Below are positions 1 through 5,666 of a stretch of 12,295 nt of DNA, in pieces. Each line of letters begins with the position of its first letter. The first letter of the stretch is position 1. Source of the DNA: Bacillota bacterium. GTDB lineage: Bacteria > Bacillota > Clostridia > Oscillospirales > Ruminococcaceae. The notes under the pieces were generated by a model. It was not told the origin of the DNA and ran no database searches. It saw nothing but the letters and a program-made list of their open reading frames with translations. The stretch is from contig JAEWZG010000103.1 of NCBI GenBank assembly GCA_023395435.1, positions 1 through 12,295 of the forward strand. Direction: 5' to 3'. Both the position numbers and the translations under genes were made by a program.

Positions 1-50
1 ACCTTTTCATCAACCTCTTTTGAAAATCGTCCTGCCCACATTTTTGCCAT
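1..50 (-). CDS. argH: Argininosuccinate lyase, N-terminal fragment (runs off left edge)
   Basis: Only the first 16 codons lie in the window, reading MAKMWAGRFSKEVDEK. This is the typical opening of argininosuccinate lyase, where the WxGRF motif starts the fold. The enzyme splits argininosuccinate into arginine and fumarate in the cytoplasm, the last step of arginine synthesis. The ATG is preceded by AGGAGA at 57-62 with a six-base gap, which fixes the start. It begins 12 bases after the stop codon of the oxidoreductase gene and lies downstream of argG on the same strand, so the three genes are probably co-transcribed. The call rests on a short stretch of residues, but the argG context supports it strongly. 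Confidence 0.85.
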   Translation of the reverse strand, partial: MAKMWAGRFSKEVDEK

Positions 51-62
51 ATTAATTCTCCT

Positions 63-1025
63 TTATGATTTCCATTCTTTCAAGCAATCTGAAATAAGCT
101 TTGCACTATAAACTGAATCTTCATACGGGAACAACCAGCTTTCATTTTTCCCAGTCGAGAACATTTCAACGACGTGATTTACTTCATGAACAAATCCGTT
201 TTCAATCTCATCGTGAAAACTTTCAAGAAGCTTGTCGTTGCTATCAAATAAGTGACAATTCCTTGACGAGTTGAAATTATCTAAAACTATATATCCATTC
301 TCACCATATATTCTTGCTTCGATAGGTTTTTTTATTGTGGTAGCTGACTTTAATACTCCAATTTCTCCGTCATCAAACTTCATTGTTATTACTGAATATT
401 CGTCAACACCAGTTTTACCAATAAACCCTGTGCTTTTCACATCAATCGGCTTCTTGTCAAGAATTCCTGGTACAAAAGCAATCGGATAAACCCCTAAGTC
501 ATATAATGCACCACCACCGAGTTCATTATTAAAAACTCTGTGGTTTTCATCAAAATCAATCTTTATGCAGAAGTCAGCCTCAATAAGTGAAACCCTGCCG
601 ATTTTTCCGTCCTTTACCCAGCTTTTTGCTTTTTGATAAGATGGAAGGCATCGTGTCCACATTGCTTCCATAAAAAGAACATTGTGCTTTTTTGCAAGCT
701 CGCAAAGCTCTTTAGTTTCTTCATAGGTAAGTGTCAATGGCTTTTCACAAAGTACATTCTTTCCGTTAGTAATGCATTTCTTTGATATTTCATAGTGTAA
801 ATTGTTTGTCAATCCGATATAAATTATATCAACACTGTTGTCAGTAATAATCTCGTCATAACTCCCGAAAGCTGTCTGAACGTCAAATTGCTTAGCAAAA
901 GCTTCCGCTCTGTTTTTATCTGATGCAGCAACAGCAACTAGACTTGCATTTTCAGACTGATTTACAGCATCAGCAAATTTCTTTGAAATATTTCCACATC
1001 CGATTATTCCAAACTTTACAGCCAC
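63..1025 (-). CDS. Gfo/Idh/MocA-family NAD(P)-dependent oxidoreductase
   Basis: This 320-residue protein has the two-domain Gfo/Idh/MocA layout. An N-terminal Rossmann fold carries the GCGNIS dinucleotide loop at residues 9-14, the EKP motif follows at 94-96, and a C-terminal alpha/beta domain contains GGGALYDLGVYP at 170-181. The MEAMWTR stretch near 119-125 resembles the dihydrodiol-dehydrogenase-like branch rather than inositol dehydrogenases. Members oxidise or reduce sugars and related hydroxyl compounds with NAD(P); the substrate here cannot be told from sequence. The start codon is GTG, supported by an AAAGGTGA ribosome site just upstream; there is no closer ATG. It sits between argG and argH, 79 bases after the first and 12 bases before the second. 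This implies co-transcription but does not prove an arginine-related role. Confidence 0.9.
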   Translation of the reverse strand: MAVKFGIIGCGNISKKFADAVNQSENASLVAVAASDKNRAEAFAKQFDVQTAFGSYDEIITDNSVDIIYIGLTNNLHYEISKKCITNGKNVLCEKPLTLTYEETKELCELAKKHNVLFMEAMWTRCLPSYQKAKSWVKDGKIGRVSLIEADFCIKIDFDENHRVFNNELGGGALYDLGVYPIAFVPGILDKKPIDVKSTGFIGKTGVDEYSVITMKFDDGEIGVLKSATTIKKPIEARIYGENGYIVLDNFNSSRNCHLFDSNDKLLESFHDEIENGFVHEVNHVVEMFSTGKNESWLFPYEDSVYSAKLISDCLKEWKS

Positions 1026-1062
1026 AATGCACTCACCTTTATTAATTATTTAATATCTCTTT

Positions 1063-1099
1063 ATATCACGATAGGGCGAACAATGTCCGCCCCTGATAT
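1063..1099. repeat. G+C-rich nested hairpin element between argG and the oxidoreductase gene
   Basis: Outer arms ATATCA (1063-1068) and TGATAT (1094-1099) enclose inner arms GGGCG (1074-1078) and CGCCC (1088-1092). The inner arms extend by two more pairs after one mismatch and close on a three-base loop. The G+C-rich core stands out sharply from the AT-rich surroundings. No U-run follows on the minus strand, so it does not look like a Rho-independent terminator. From memory, similar short GGGCG...CGCCC intergenic palindromes are common in Oscillospiraceae genomes, so this is probably one copy of a dispersed element. It could also tune argG mRNA stability or the argG to downstream-gene expression ratio. 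Only one copy is visible here. Confidence 0.55.
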
Positions 1100-1104
1100 T
1101 TTGA

Positions 1105-2331
1105 TTATTTGCTACGCTTTGCATCAAGCTTTGCTTTAACTTTGATTGGAAGACCAAAGAGATTGATAAAGCCTGCGCTGTCCTTCTGGTCATAAACATT
1201 ATCTTCATCAAATGTAGCAACTTCTTCATCATAAAGTGTGTATGGAGAAGTAACACCTGCATTGATAATGTTACCCTTATAAAGCTTGAGTTTAACGTTA
1301 CCTGTAACAGTTTCCTGTGTCTTATCAACGAAAGCTGAAAGAGCCTCACGTACTGGTGTGTACCACTGTCCGTTATAAACAAGATCAGCAAAATCAATTG
1401 ATAATTTCTGCTTCATACGCTGTGTCATCTTGTCAAGACAGATTGTTTCAAGTACCTCGTGAGCGTGATAAAGGATTGTTCCGCCAGGAGTTTCATAAAC
1501 ACCACGCGATTTCATACCAACAAGACGGTTTTCAACAATATCAGATAATCCGATACCATTTGCTCCACCAAGCTCGTTTAGCTTTTTAATGAGTGAAACG
1601 CCATCCATATTAACTCCGTCGATAGCTGTAGGAACACCTTTTTCAAAGTGAATTGTTACATATGTTGCTTTGTCAGGAGCCATTTCAGGTGATACACCAA
1701 GCTCAAGGAAACCTGGTTTATTGTACTGTGGCTCGTTTGCTGGATCTTCAAGATCCAATCCTTCGTGTGAAAGGTGCCATAGGTTTTTATCTTTAGAATA
1801 GTTTGTTTCTCTATTTATCTTAAGAGGAATATTGTGAGCTTCTGCATAATCAATTTCATCATCACGAGATTTAAGGTTCCAGATTCTCCAAGGAGCAATA
1901 ATCTGCATATCAGGAGCAAAAGCTTTTATTGTAAGTTCAAATCTAACCTGGTCATTTCCCTTACCTGTGCATCCGTGGCAGATTGCATCTGCGCCTTCCA
2001 TAAGAGCAATTTCAACAATTCTCTTTGCGATAATAGGACGTGCAAATGATGTTCCAAGAAGGTATCTGTTTTCATATACTGCACCTGCTTTAACTGTTGG
2101 GAAAACAAATTCATCAACAAATTCCTTATTGAGGTCTTCTATATATAATTTTGAAGCACCCGTTTTGATTGCTTTTTCTTCAAGTCCTTCAAGCTCAGTA
2201 CCCTGTCCAACGTCACCAGATACAGCTATAACTTCACAGTTATTATAATTTTCTTTTAACCAAGGAATAATGATTGATGTATCTAATCCTCCAGAATATG
2301 CAAGAACTACTTTTTTAATTTCCTTTGCCAT
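1105..2331 (-). CDS. argG: Argininosuccinate synthase
   Basis: This 408-residue protein is full length for the family. It joins citrulline and aspartate using ATP to give argininosuccinate, the penultimate step of arginine synthesis, in the cytoplasm. The N-terminal ATP pyrophosphatase loop AYSGGLDTS is at residues 11-19. The block ending LLGTSFARPIIAK is near 91-103, and GCTGKGNDQVRFE, a signature of the citrulline/aspartate site, is at 120-132. The ATG is preceded by AGGAGG at a normal distance. It is the first gene of an apparent operon with an oxidoreductase and argH, and it has its own strong promoter about 40-65 bases upstream. Identification is essentially certain. Confidence 0.98.
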   Translation of the reverse strand: MAKEIKKVVLAYSGGLDTSIIIPWLKENYNNCEVIAVSGDVGQGTELEGLEEKAIKTGASKLYIEDLNKEFVDEFVFPTVKAGAVYENRYLLGTSFARPIIAKRIVEIALMEGADAICHGCTGKGNDQVRFELTIKAFAPDMQIIAPWRIWNLKSRDDEIDYAEAHNIPLKINRETNYSKDKNLWHLSHEGLDLEDPANEPQYNKPGFLELGVSPEMAPDKATYVTIHFEKGVPTAIDGVNMDGVSLIKKLNELGGANGIGLSDIVENRLVGMKSRGVYETPGGTILYHAHEVLETICLDKMTQRMKQKLSIDFADLVYNGQWYTPVREALSAFVDKTQETVTGNVKLKLYKGNIINAGVTSPYTLYDEEVATFDEDNVYDQKDSAGFINLFGLPIKVKAKLDAKRSK

Positions 2332-2370
2332 TTTTGCTTCCTCCTATTTGTAAAATTAATGATTGCTTAT

Positions 2371-2398
2371 ATTATACACCCTTATTCACTATTGTCAA
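2371..2398 (-). promoter_or_regulatory. Sigma-A promoter of the argG operon
   Basis: On the minus strand a perfect -35 TTGACA (2393-2398) is followed after 16 bases by a perfect -10 TATAAT (2371-2376). This would start transcription near 2364 and leave a leader of about 30 bases before argG. Full consensus in both hexamers suggests strong basal activity held in check by a repressor, as is usual for arginine genes. Confidence 0.85.
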
Positions 2399-2448
2399 TA
2401 CTTTTTGCATATTTTTTTTATAATATTCATTTATTATAGCCTAATATT

Positions 2449-2484
2449 GTATAAAAATACGCTTTATGCATTAAATTATGCATA
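2449..2484. promoter_or_regulatory. Two adjacent dyads upstream of argG, possible ArgR operator
   Basis: GTATAAAAATAC (2449-2460) is a dyad with a four-base A-tract centre, and TATGCAT / ATGCATA (2465-2471 and 2478-2484) is a second dyad. Their centres are 20 bases apart, close to two helical turns and near the spacing of tandem ARG boxes. The first matches the ARG-box pattern TGAAT-N4-ATTCA only partly, and the second has a six-base centre, so assignment to ArgR is tentative. They lie about 50-90 bases upstream of the argG -35 hexamer. Confidence 0.3.
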
Positions 2485-2488
2485 AAAA

Positions 2489-2520
2489 TAAGAATCTAAT
2501 GAATAATTCATAGATTCTTA
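2489..2520 (-). terminator. Rho-independent-like terminator of the miniprotein operon
   Basis: On the minus strand TAAGAATCTA (2511-2520) and TAGATTCTTA (2489-2498) form a 10-base-pair stem, followed at once by TTTTTA. The stem is weak in G+C. It falls between the end of the miniprotein gene and the argG promoter, where the upstream operon should end. Confidence 0.6.
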
Positions 2521-2539
2521 TGATTATATTTCATTCTTA

Positions 2540-2638
2540 TTATTTCTTTTTATTTGACTTTAACAATACAAAAGCGATTATTGCGCAAAATATTGCTGCG
2601 AAAACGCAAAGCCCTATTGCGATAAGTGCTGTTTTCAT
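2540..2638 (-). CDS. Small single-pass membrane protein, 32 residues
   Basis: A short frame encodes a 32-residue peptide: an N-terminal MKTA, an unbroken hydrophobic stretch from about residue 4 to 26 rich in Ala, Ile, Val, Phe and two Cys (11 and 18), and a basic tail ending NKKK. This predicts one transmembrane helix with a cytoplasmic positive end. The ATG is preceded by a full GGAGG (2646-2650) with seven bases between, as good as any ribosome site in the window. It begins 41 bases after the stop of the isochorismatase-like gene and is followed by a terminator hairpin, so it is probably the last gene of that operon. I do not recognise the family. The function is unknown; the ribosome site, composition and position are the evidence that it is real. 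Confidence 0.7.
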   Translation of the reverse strand: MKTALIAIGLCVFAAIFCAIIAFVLLKSNKKK

Positions 2639-2679
2639 TTTATTACCTCCATACATACTACATTAATTTAATAAAGAAA

Positions 2680-3195
2680 TCAAATATACTTTACCCCACG
2701 TTTTTTCAGCTTATCTCGTTGGCTTTTCGCTTTTTCCTGATTAGTTGTACCAATAGAATTTTTAATAAAACTCACGTTAAGCGACAATTTTAGTCCACCT
2801 TTTGCAGTTGCACCTACACAGCTTGCTTCATCGATACCACAAAGGACTATCTCATCTATTTTTTTATCTTTGATAAATCTACAAAGATTTTTATTAGTAA
2901 AAGAATTGCCTAGCTGTTTCTCATAATAATAATCCGAAACGATATTGAGATTATCTACAAACTTCGCACCTTCCGTGCCTCTTATAGAAAACCCGAAAAT
3001 AATTCTGTTTAAAAAGAGATTAGGAAGAATTTCAGCAATATAAATTATATACCAGCCTTTTTCTGAATACTCTGCAATAGTATTATTAATATTCTGAATT
3101 AGTTTTTCGGGGTTTTCAAAACAAAACCTTTCCTTATCGCGTTTATTTCCAAGATAATCTTTTTGAACGTCAATGACTAAAAGTGCTTTATTCAT
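2680..3195 (-). CDS. Isochorismatase-like cysteine hydrolase
   Basis: This 171-residue protein belongs to the isochorismatase/nicotinamidase superfamily, cytoplasmic alpha/beta hydrolases that act on amide or enol-ether bonds through a Cys-Asp-Lys triad. The expected residues are visible: Asp9 in LVIDVQKDY, Lys93 in YEKQLGNSF, and Cys126 in GIDEASCVGATAKGGL. It lacks the metal-binding DxHxxxH signature of true nicotinamidases, so the substrate is open. The start is set by GGGAGGA about five bases upstream of ATG. It follows the TIM-barrel gene by 30 bases and precedes the miniprotein by 41 bases, which suggests a three-gene operon. Family assignment is firm; specific function is not. Confidence 0.85.
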   Translation of the reverse strand: MNKALLVIDVQKDYLGNKRDKERFCFENPEKLIQNINNTIAEYSEKGWYIIYIAEILPNLFLNRIIFGFSIRGTEGAKFVDNLNIVSDYYYEKQLGNSFTNKNLCRFIKDKKIDEIVLCGIDEASCVGATAKGGLKLSLNVSFIKNSIGTTNQEKAKSQRDKLKKRGVKYI

Positions 3196-3225
3196 AAATG
3201 TCCTCCCTTTTAATTGTAATTTATA

Positions 3226-3912
3226 TTATGGATGTGGCTTATTTTCTCTATAAGCGCTCATTATATCCTTAAAAACCTCAGCGCTTGACGGCGGAGTCCA
3301 TGATATTGCATTCGCTCCCGCCTGTATAGTTTGCTTAATTGACTCGTCAGTAGGGCCACCTGTTGCTATTATAGGGAAGTCAGGGTATCTCTCCCTTATT
3401 TTTCTGACTATCTTTGGAGTATTGCTAGCGGCAGAAACGTTAAATATTGTTGCACCAGCTTCAATTCTTGCATCAATATCATCATTATCATTTACTATAG
3501 TAACAATCACAGGAATATCAATAGCTTCAGAAACTGTCTTAATTACTTCATTTGAAGTAGGAGCATTTACAACAACACCCATTGCTCCCTGAAATTCAGC
3601 GTGGAGCGCAAGGTTATATACTCTAACACCTTGCGTAAGTCCACCACCTACCCCAGCGAAAACAGGAATATCAGCAGCCTGCATTAATGCCTGCGTAATA
3701 ATCGGCTGTGGGGTAAAAGGATATACAGCAATTACGGCGTCAGCATTTACATTTCTAATAATGCTAACATCAGTTGAAAAAACTATTGATTTAATTCTTT
3801 TCCCGAAAATTATTATTCCACTGCAACCGAAAATAACTTCAGGAACTCTAAGTGCAAATTTGCGTAAGGTTCCGCTGACCTTTGGGGCAGCTGCTTTATT
3901 AATAACTTCCAT
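3226..3912 (-). CDS. TIM-barrel protein of unknown function
   Basis: This 228-residue protein shows alternating strand/helix periodicity ending in IIATGGPTDESI (181-192) and GANAIS (199-204). These look like the two C-terminal phosphate-binding loops of (beta/alpha)8 barrels such as thiamine-phosphate synthase or the indole-glycerol-phosphate synthase group. Further conserved-looking segments are FGCSG near 28-32, VYPFTPQP at 63-70 and AGVGGG at 86-91. I recall close relatives in many Clostridia annotated only as 'hydrolase', with no established reaction to my knowledge. It has an AAAGGATG ribosome site and its own consensus-like promoter. As the first gene of the apparent operon, it may share a pathway with the hydrolase that follows. 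A phosphorylated ligand is an inference from the loops. Confidence 0.65.
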   Translation of the reverse strand: MEVINKAAAPKVSGTLRKFALRVPEVIFGCSGIIIFGKRIKSIVFSTDVSIIRNVNADAVIAVYPFTPQPIITQALMQAADIPVFAGVGGGLTQGVRVYNLALHAEFQGAMGVVVNAPTSNEVIKTVSEAIDIPVIVTIVNDNDDIDARIEAGATIFNVSAASNTPKIVRKIRERYPDFPIIATGGPTDESIKQTIQAGANAISWTPPSSAEVFKDIMSAYRENKPHP

Positions 3913-3955
3913 ATATATTCATCCTTTATATTTTTTCCTTATTATTCCCACTTAA

Positions 3956-3984
3956 ATTATAAATCATTTTAATATAACTATCAA
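3956..3984 (-). promoter_or_regulatory. Sigma-A promoter of the TIM-barrel operon
   Basis: On the minus strand TTGATA (3979-3984), a 17-base spacer and TATAAT (3956-3961) form a near-consensus promoter. The predicted start is near 3949, giving a leader of roughly 37 bases. Confidence 0.75.
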
Positions 3985-4026
3985 TAAGTGTTTAAAAATA
4001 TTTTAATAAAATAAACAGTATCTTTT

Positions 4027-4056
4027 TTGACAAAATTAGTATATAATAAGTATTAG
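4027..4056 (+). promoter_or_regulatory. Probable promoter of the flavin-reductase-like gene
   Basis: A perfect TTGACA (4027-4032) is followed after 18 bases by TATTAG (4051-4056). A better-looking TATAAT at 4042-4047 lies only nine bases from TTGACA and cannot pair with it, so the -10 assignment is uncertain. The leader would be about 20 bases. Confidence 0.5.
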
Positions 4057-4070
4057 TAAGTTTTGCAAAC

Positions 4071-4078
4071 GGGAGGAG
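4071..4078 (+). promoter_or_regulatory. Ribosome binding site that fixes the flavin-reductase start
   Basis: GGGAGGAG lies five bases before the ATG at 4084. This excludes the in-frame TTG at 4063, which would sit upstream of the site. Confidence 0.85.
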
Positions 4079-4083
4079 TACTT

Positions 4084-4587
4084 ATGGCTTTTAAAGAAAT
4101 CGACCTTTTACAAACTGATATTAATCCATTCAGAAGTATCGGAAGTGACTGGTGTCTTATAACATCAGGTGACAAGGACAGTTTTAACACTATGACAGCA
4201 TCCTGGGGCGGATTGGGAATTATGTGGAATAAGAATGTTGCCACTATTGTTATCAGACCTCAAAGATACACCATGGAATTTTTAAAGAAAAACGATAAAT
4301 TTACTATAAGCTTCTTTGATGAAAAGGATAAGGGAATACTAAAATATTGCGGAGCAAATTCAGGAAGAAGTGTTGATAAGGTTGCTAACACTGGGCTTAT
4401 TCCTTTTGAAATTGACAAGGCTGTTTCCTTTCAGCAGGCTAAAACAGTATTAGTTTGCAAAAAGCTTTATGCACAGTCACTTGATCCTGATTGTTTTATT
4501 GATAAAAGTCTGCTTTCAAACTATGCAAATAACGATTATCATGTTGCAATAGTAGGAGAAATTCTTCAAGCAATAAATAATGATTAA
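4084..4587 (+). CDS. Flavin reductase-like (FMN-binding split-barrel) protein
   Basis: This 167-residue protein has the split-barrel fold of the flavin reductase-like family, which binds FMN and uses NAD(P)H or a partner to reduce it or another acceptor. The best mark is NTMTASWGGLGIMW at 35-48, the flavin-phosphate-binding segment typical of this group, with TVLVCKKLYAQ near 121-131 and a C-terminal strand ending HVAIVGEI. The start is the ATG at 4084, set by a strong ribosome site. It is a lone gene with its own promoter and terminator, convergent with spo0A. The sequence does not reveal the physiological acceptor; a role in redox balance or flavin supply is generic to the family. Confidence 0.85.
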   Translation: MAFKEIDLLQTDINPFRSIGSDWCLITSGDKDSFNTMTASWGGLGIMWNKNVATIVIRPQRYTMEFLKKNDKFTISFFDEKDKGILKYCGANSGRSVDKVANTGLIPFEIDKAVSFQQAKTVLVCKKLYAQSLDPDCFIDKSLLSNYANNDYHVAIVGEILQAINND

Positions 4588-4589
4588 TA

Positions 4590-4623
4590 AAAAATCCTTA
4601 TACTATACAGTATAAGGATTTTT
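4590..4623. terminator. Bidirectional terminator between flavin-reductase gene and spo0A
   Basis: A nearly perfect hairpin of about 15 base pairs has arms running 4590-4604 and 4609-4623 around a four-base loop. A-runs on the left and T-runs on the right give a U-tract on both strands. It lies two bases after one stop codon and three bases before the other, so it ends both convergent genes. Confidence 0.9.
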
Positions 4624-4626
4624 ACT

Positions 4627-5409
4627 TTATGCCATCAATAAGCCTTTATATTTCAATCGGATTTTATCGGTAATCAAAGCAACAAATTCACTGTTTGTAG
4701 GTTTTCCTTTTCCAGTATTAATTGTATAACCGAAGAAGGAATTCAGCGTATCAAGATTTCCTCTGTCCCAAGCAATTTCAATCGCATGGCGAATTGCTCT
4801 TTCAACCCTTGATGATGTTGTCATAAATTTCTTTGCAACAGAAGGGTATAATACTTTTGTGACACTTTCAAGTTTGCTTGCATCATAAACAGACTGAATA
4901 ATTGCTTCTCTCAGATAATGATAACCCTTGATATGTGCTGGAACTCCAATTTGATGAATAATATCTGTTACAATAACTTCAAGATTAGTTGCCTGTGAAT
5001 TTTTCTGGAAGTTGATACCATGGTCTGATTCTTCTTCTTTACCTGTAAGGGCAAAAATTCTATCAGCAAGAACCTTTGGCTCAAATGGTCGGAGCATAAA
5101 ATATGATGCACCACAATCCATAACCTGTTTTTCAATAAAAGGATTGTCATATGTGCTAACCACTATAAATAATGGCTTCTTAAAAATGCTCACTTGAATT
5201 TTTTTCATAAGCTCAATTGCATCGAGATTTGGCATTATTGCATCAACAATGACAACATCTGGCATTTCATTCTTGATTGCGTCAAATAAAGCAAGTCCGT
5301 CCTTTGGTCGAGCCACAACAAAAAATCCCATTGTTCTTAATGAATTTGCACAGGATATCCCATACTCTGCAGTATCGTCACCTATCAGTACCTTAATTTT
5401 ATTTGTCAT
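4627..5409 (-). CDS. spo0A: Sporulation master regulator Spo0A
   Basis: This 260-residue response regulator controls entry into sporulation by binding 0A boxes once phosphorylated. The receiver domain (about 1-122) has the acidic pair Asp11-Asp12, phosphoacceptor Asp56 in VIVDAIMP, and Ser85 at the usual Thr/Ser switch position. The DNA-binding domain (about 140-260) carries SRVERAIRHAIEIAW at 200-214 and KPTNSEF at 236-242, nearly identical to Bacillus Spo0A and decisive for the call. One oddity: the normally invariant receiver lysine is Arg107 (codon CGA, in MLRPFE). The start has GGAGG seven bases upstream. It lies downstream of spoIVB on the same strand, the conserved arrangement in Clostridia and Bacilli, but has its own promoter. 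Confidence 0.98.
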   Translation of the reverse strand: MTNKIKVLIGDDTAEYGISCANSLRTMGFFVVARPKDGLALFDAIKNEMPDVVIVDAIMPNLDAIELMKKIQVSIFKKPLFIVVSTYDNPFIEKQVMDCGASYFMLRPFEPKVLADRIFALTGKEEESDHGINFQKNSQATNLEVIVTDIIHQIGVPAHIKGYHYLREAIIQSVYDASKLESVTKVLYPSVAKKFMTTSSRVERAIRHAIEIAWDRGNLDTLNSFFGYTINTGKGKPTNSEFVALITDKIRLKYKGLLMA

Positions 5410-5440
5410 TTTTATCCCTCCGATGTTAGTTTACTTCCAT

Positions 5441-5469
5441 ATATTACCATAAATAATTAGAAATATCAA
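5441..5469 (-). promoter_or_regulatory. Probable vegetative promoter of spo0A
   Basis: On the minus strand TTGATA (5464-5469), a 17-base spacer and TAATAT (5441-5446) are preceded by an extended TGG. The predicted start is near 5434. No convincing sigma-H promoter, as used in Bacillus spo0A, was found. Confidence 0.55.
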
Positions 5470-5508
5470 TAGGTTTTTTAATAATTTTACATTTTTTTCC
5501 TATTAATT

Positions 5509-5515
5509 TCCGACA
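5509..5515 (-). promoter_or_regulatory. 0A-box-like heptamer upstream of spo0A
   Basis: TGTCGGA on the minus strand differs at one base from the Spo0A box TGTCGAA. It lies about 40 bases upstream of the predicted -35, where autoregulation would be plausible. A single heptamer with a mismatch is weak evidence. Confidence 0.3.
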
Positions 5516-5629
5516 CTTTCCCTTATATATATATGCCCATATTAATATATTATATATTTTCGTTCATAAAACATCAATACCTAATACAAAATTTCTATGA
5601 TTATTATAATATTAATATTTGTTAATTGT

Positions 5630-5666
5630 TAATATGTGCTAAAAATATAACATTTTTAACATATTA
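5630..5666. repeat. Nested AT-rich hairpin overlapping the spoIVB stop codon
   Basis: Outer arms TAATATGT (5630-5637) and ACATATTA (5659-5666) enclose inner arms AAAAAT (5641-5646) and ATTTTT (5652-5657). The right outer arm contains the spoIVB stop codon. There is no clean U-run after it on the minus strand, so termination is uncertain; it may be a weak terminator or an RNA-stabilising stem. Confidence 0.35.

Noticed and set aside
2500..2510. TGAATAATTCA as an ARG box for argG
   Set aside because: The half-sites match, but the centre is one base rather than four, and the segment is the inner part of the terminator hairpin.
4042..4047. TATAAT as the -10 paired with TTGACA at 4027
   Set aside because: The spacing is nine bases, far too short for a sigma-A promoter.
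4063..4083. Upstream in-frame TTG start for the flavin-reductase-like gene
   Set aside because: It lies upstream of the strong ribosome site at 4071-4078 and would translate through it; ATG at 4084 is ideally placed.
5521..5560. Alternating AT run (TATATATAT) upstream of spo0A as a repeat or regulatory element
   Set aside because: It is short, irregular and typical of AT-rich clostridial spacers, with no defined dyad or repeat unit.
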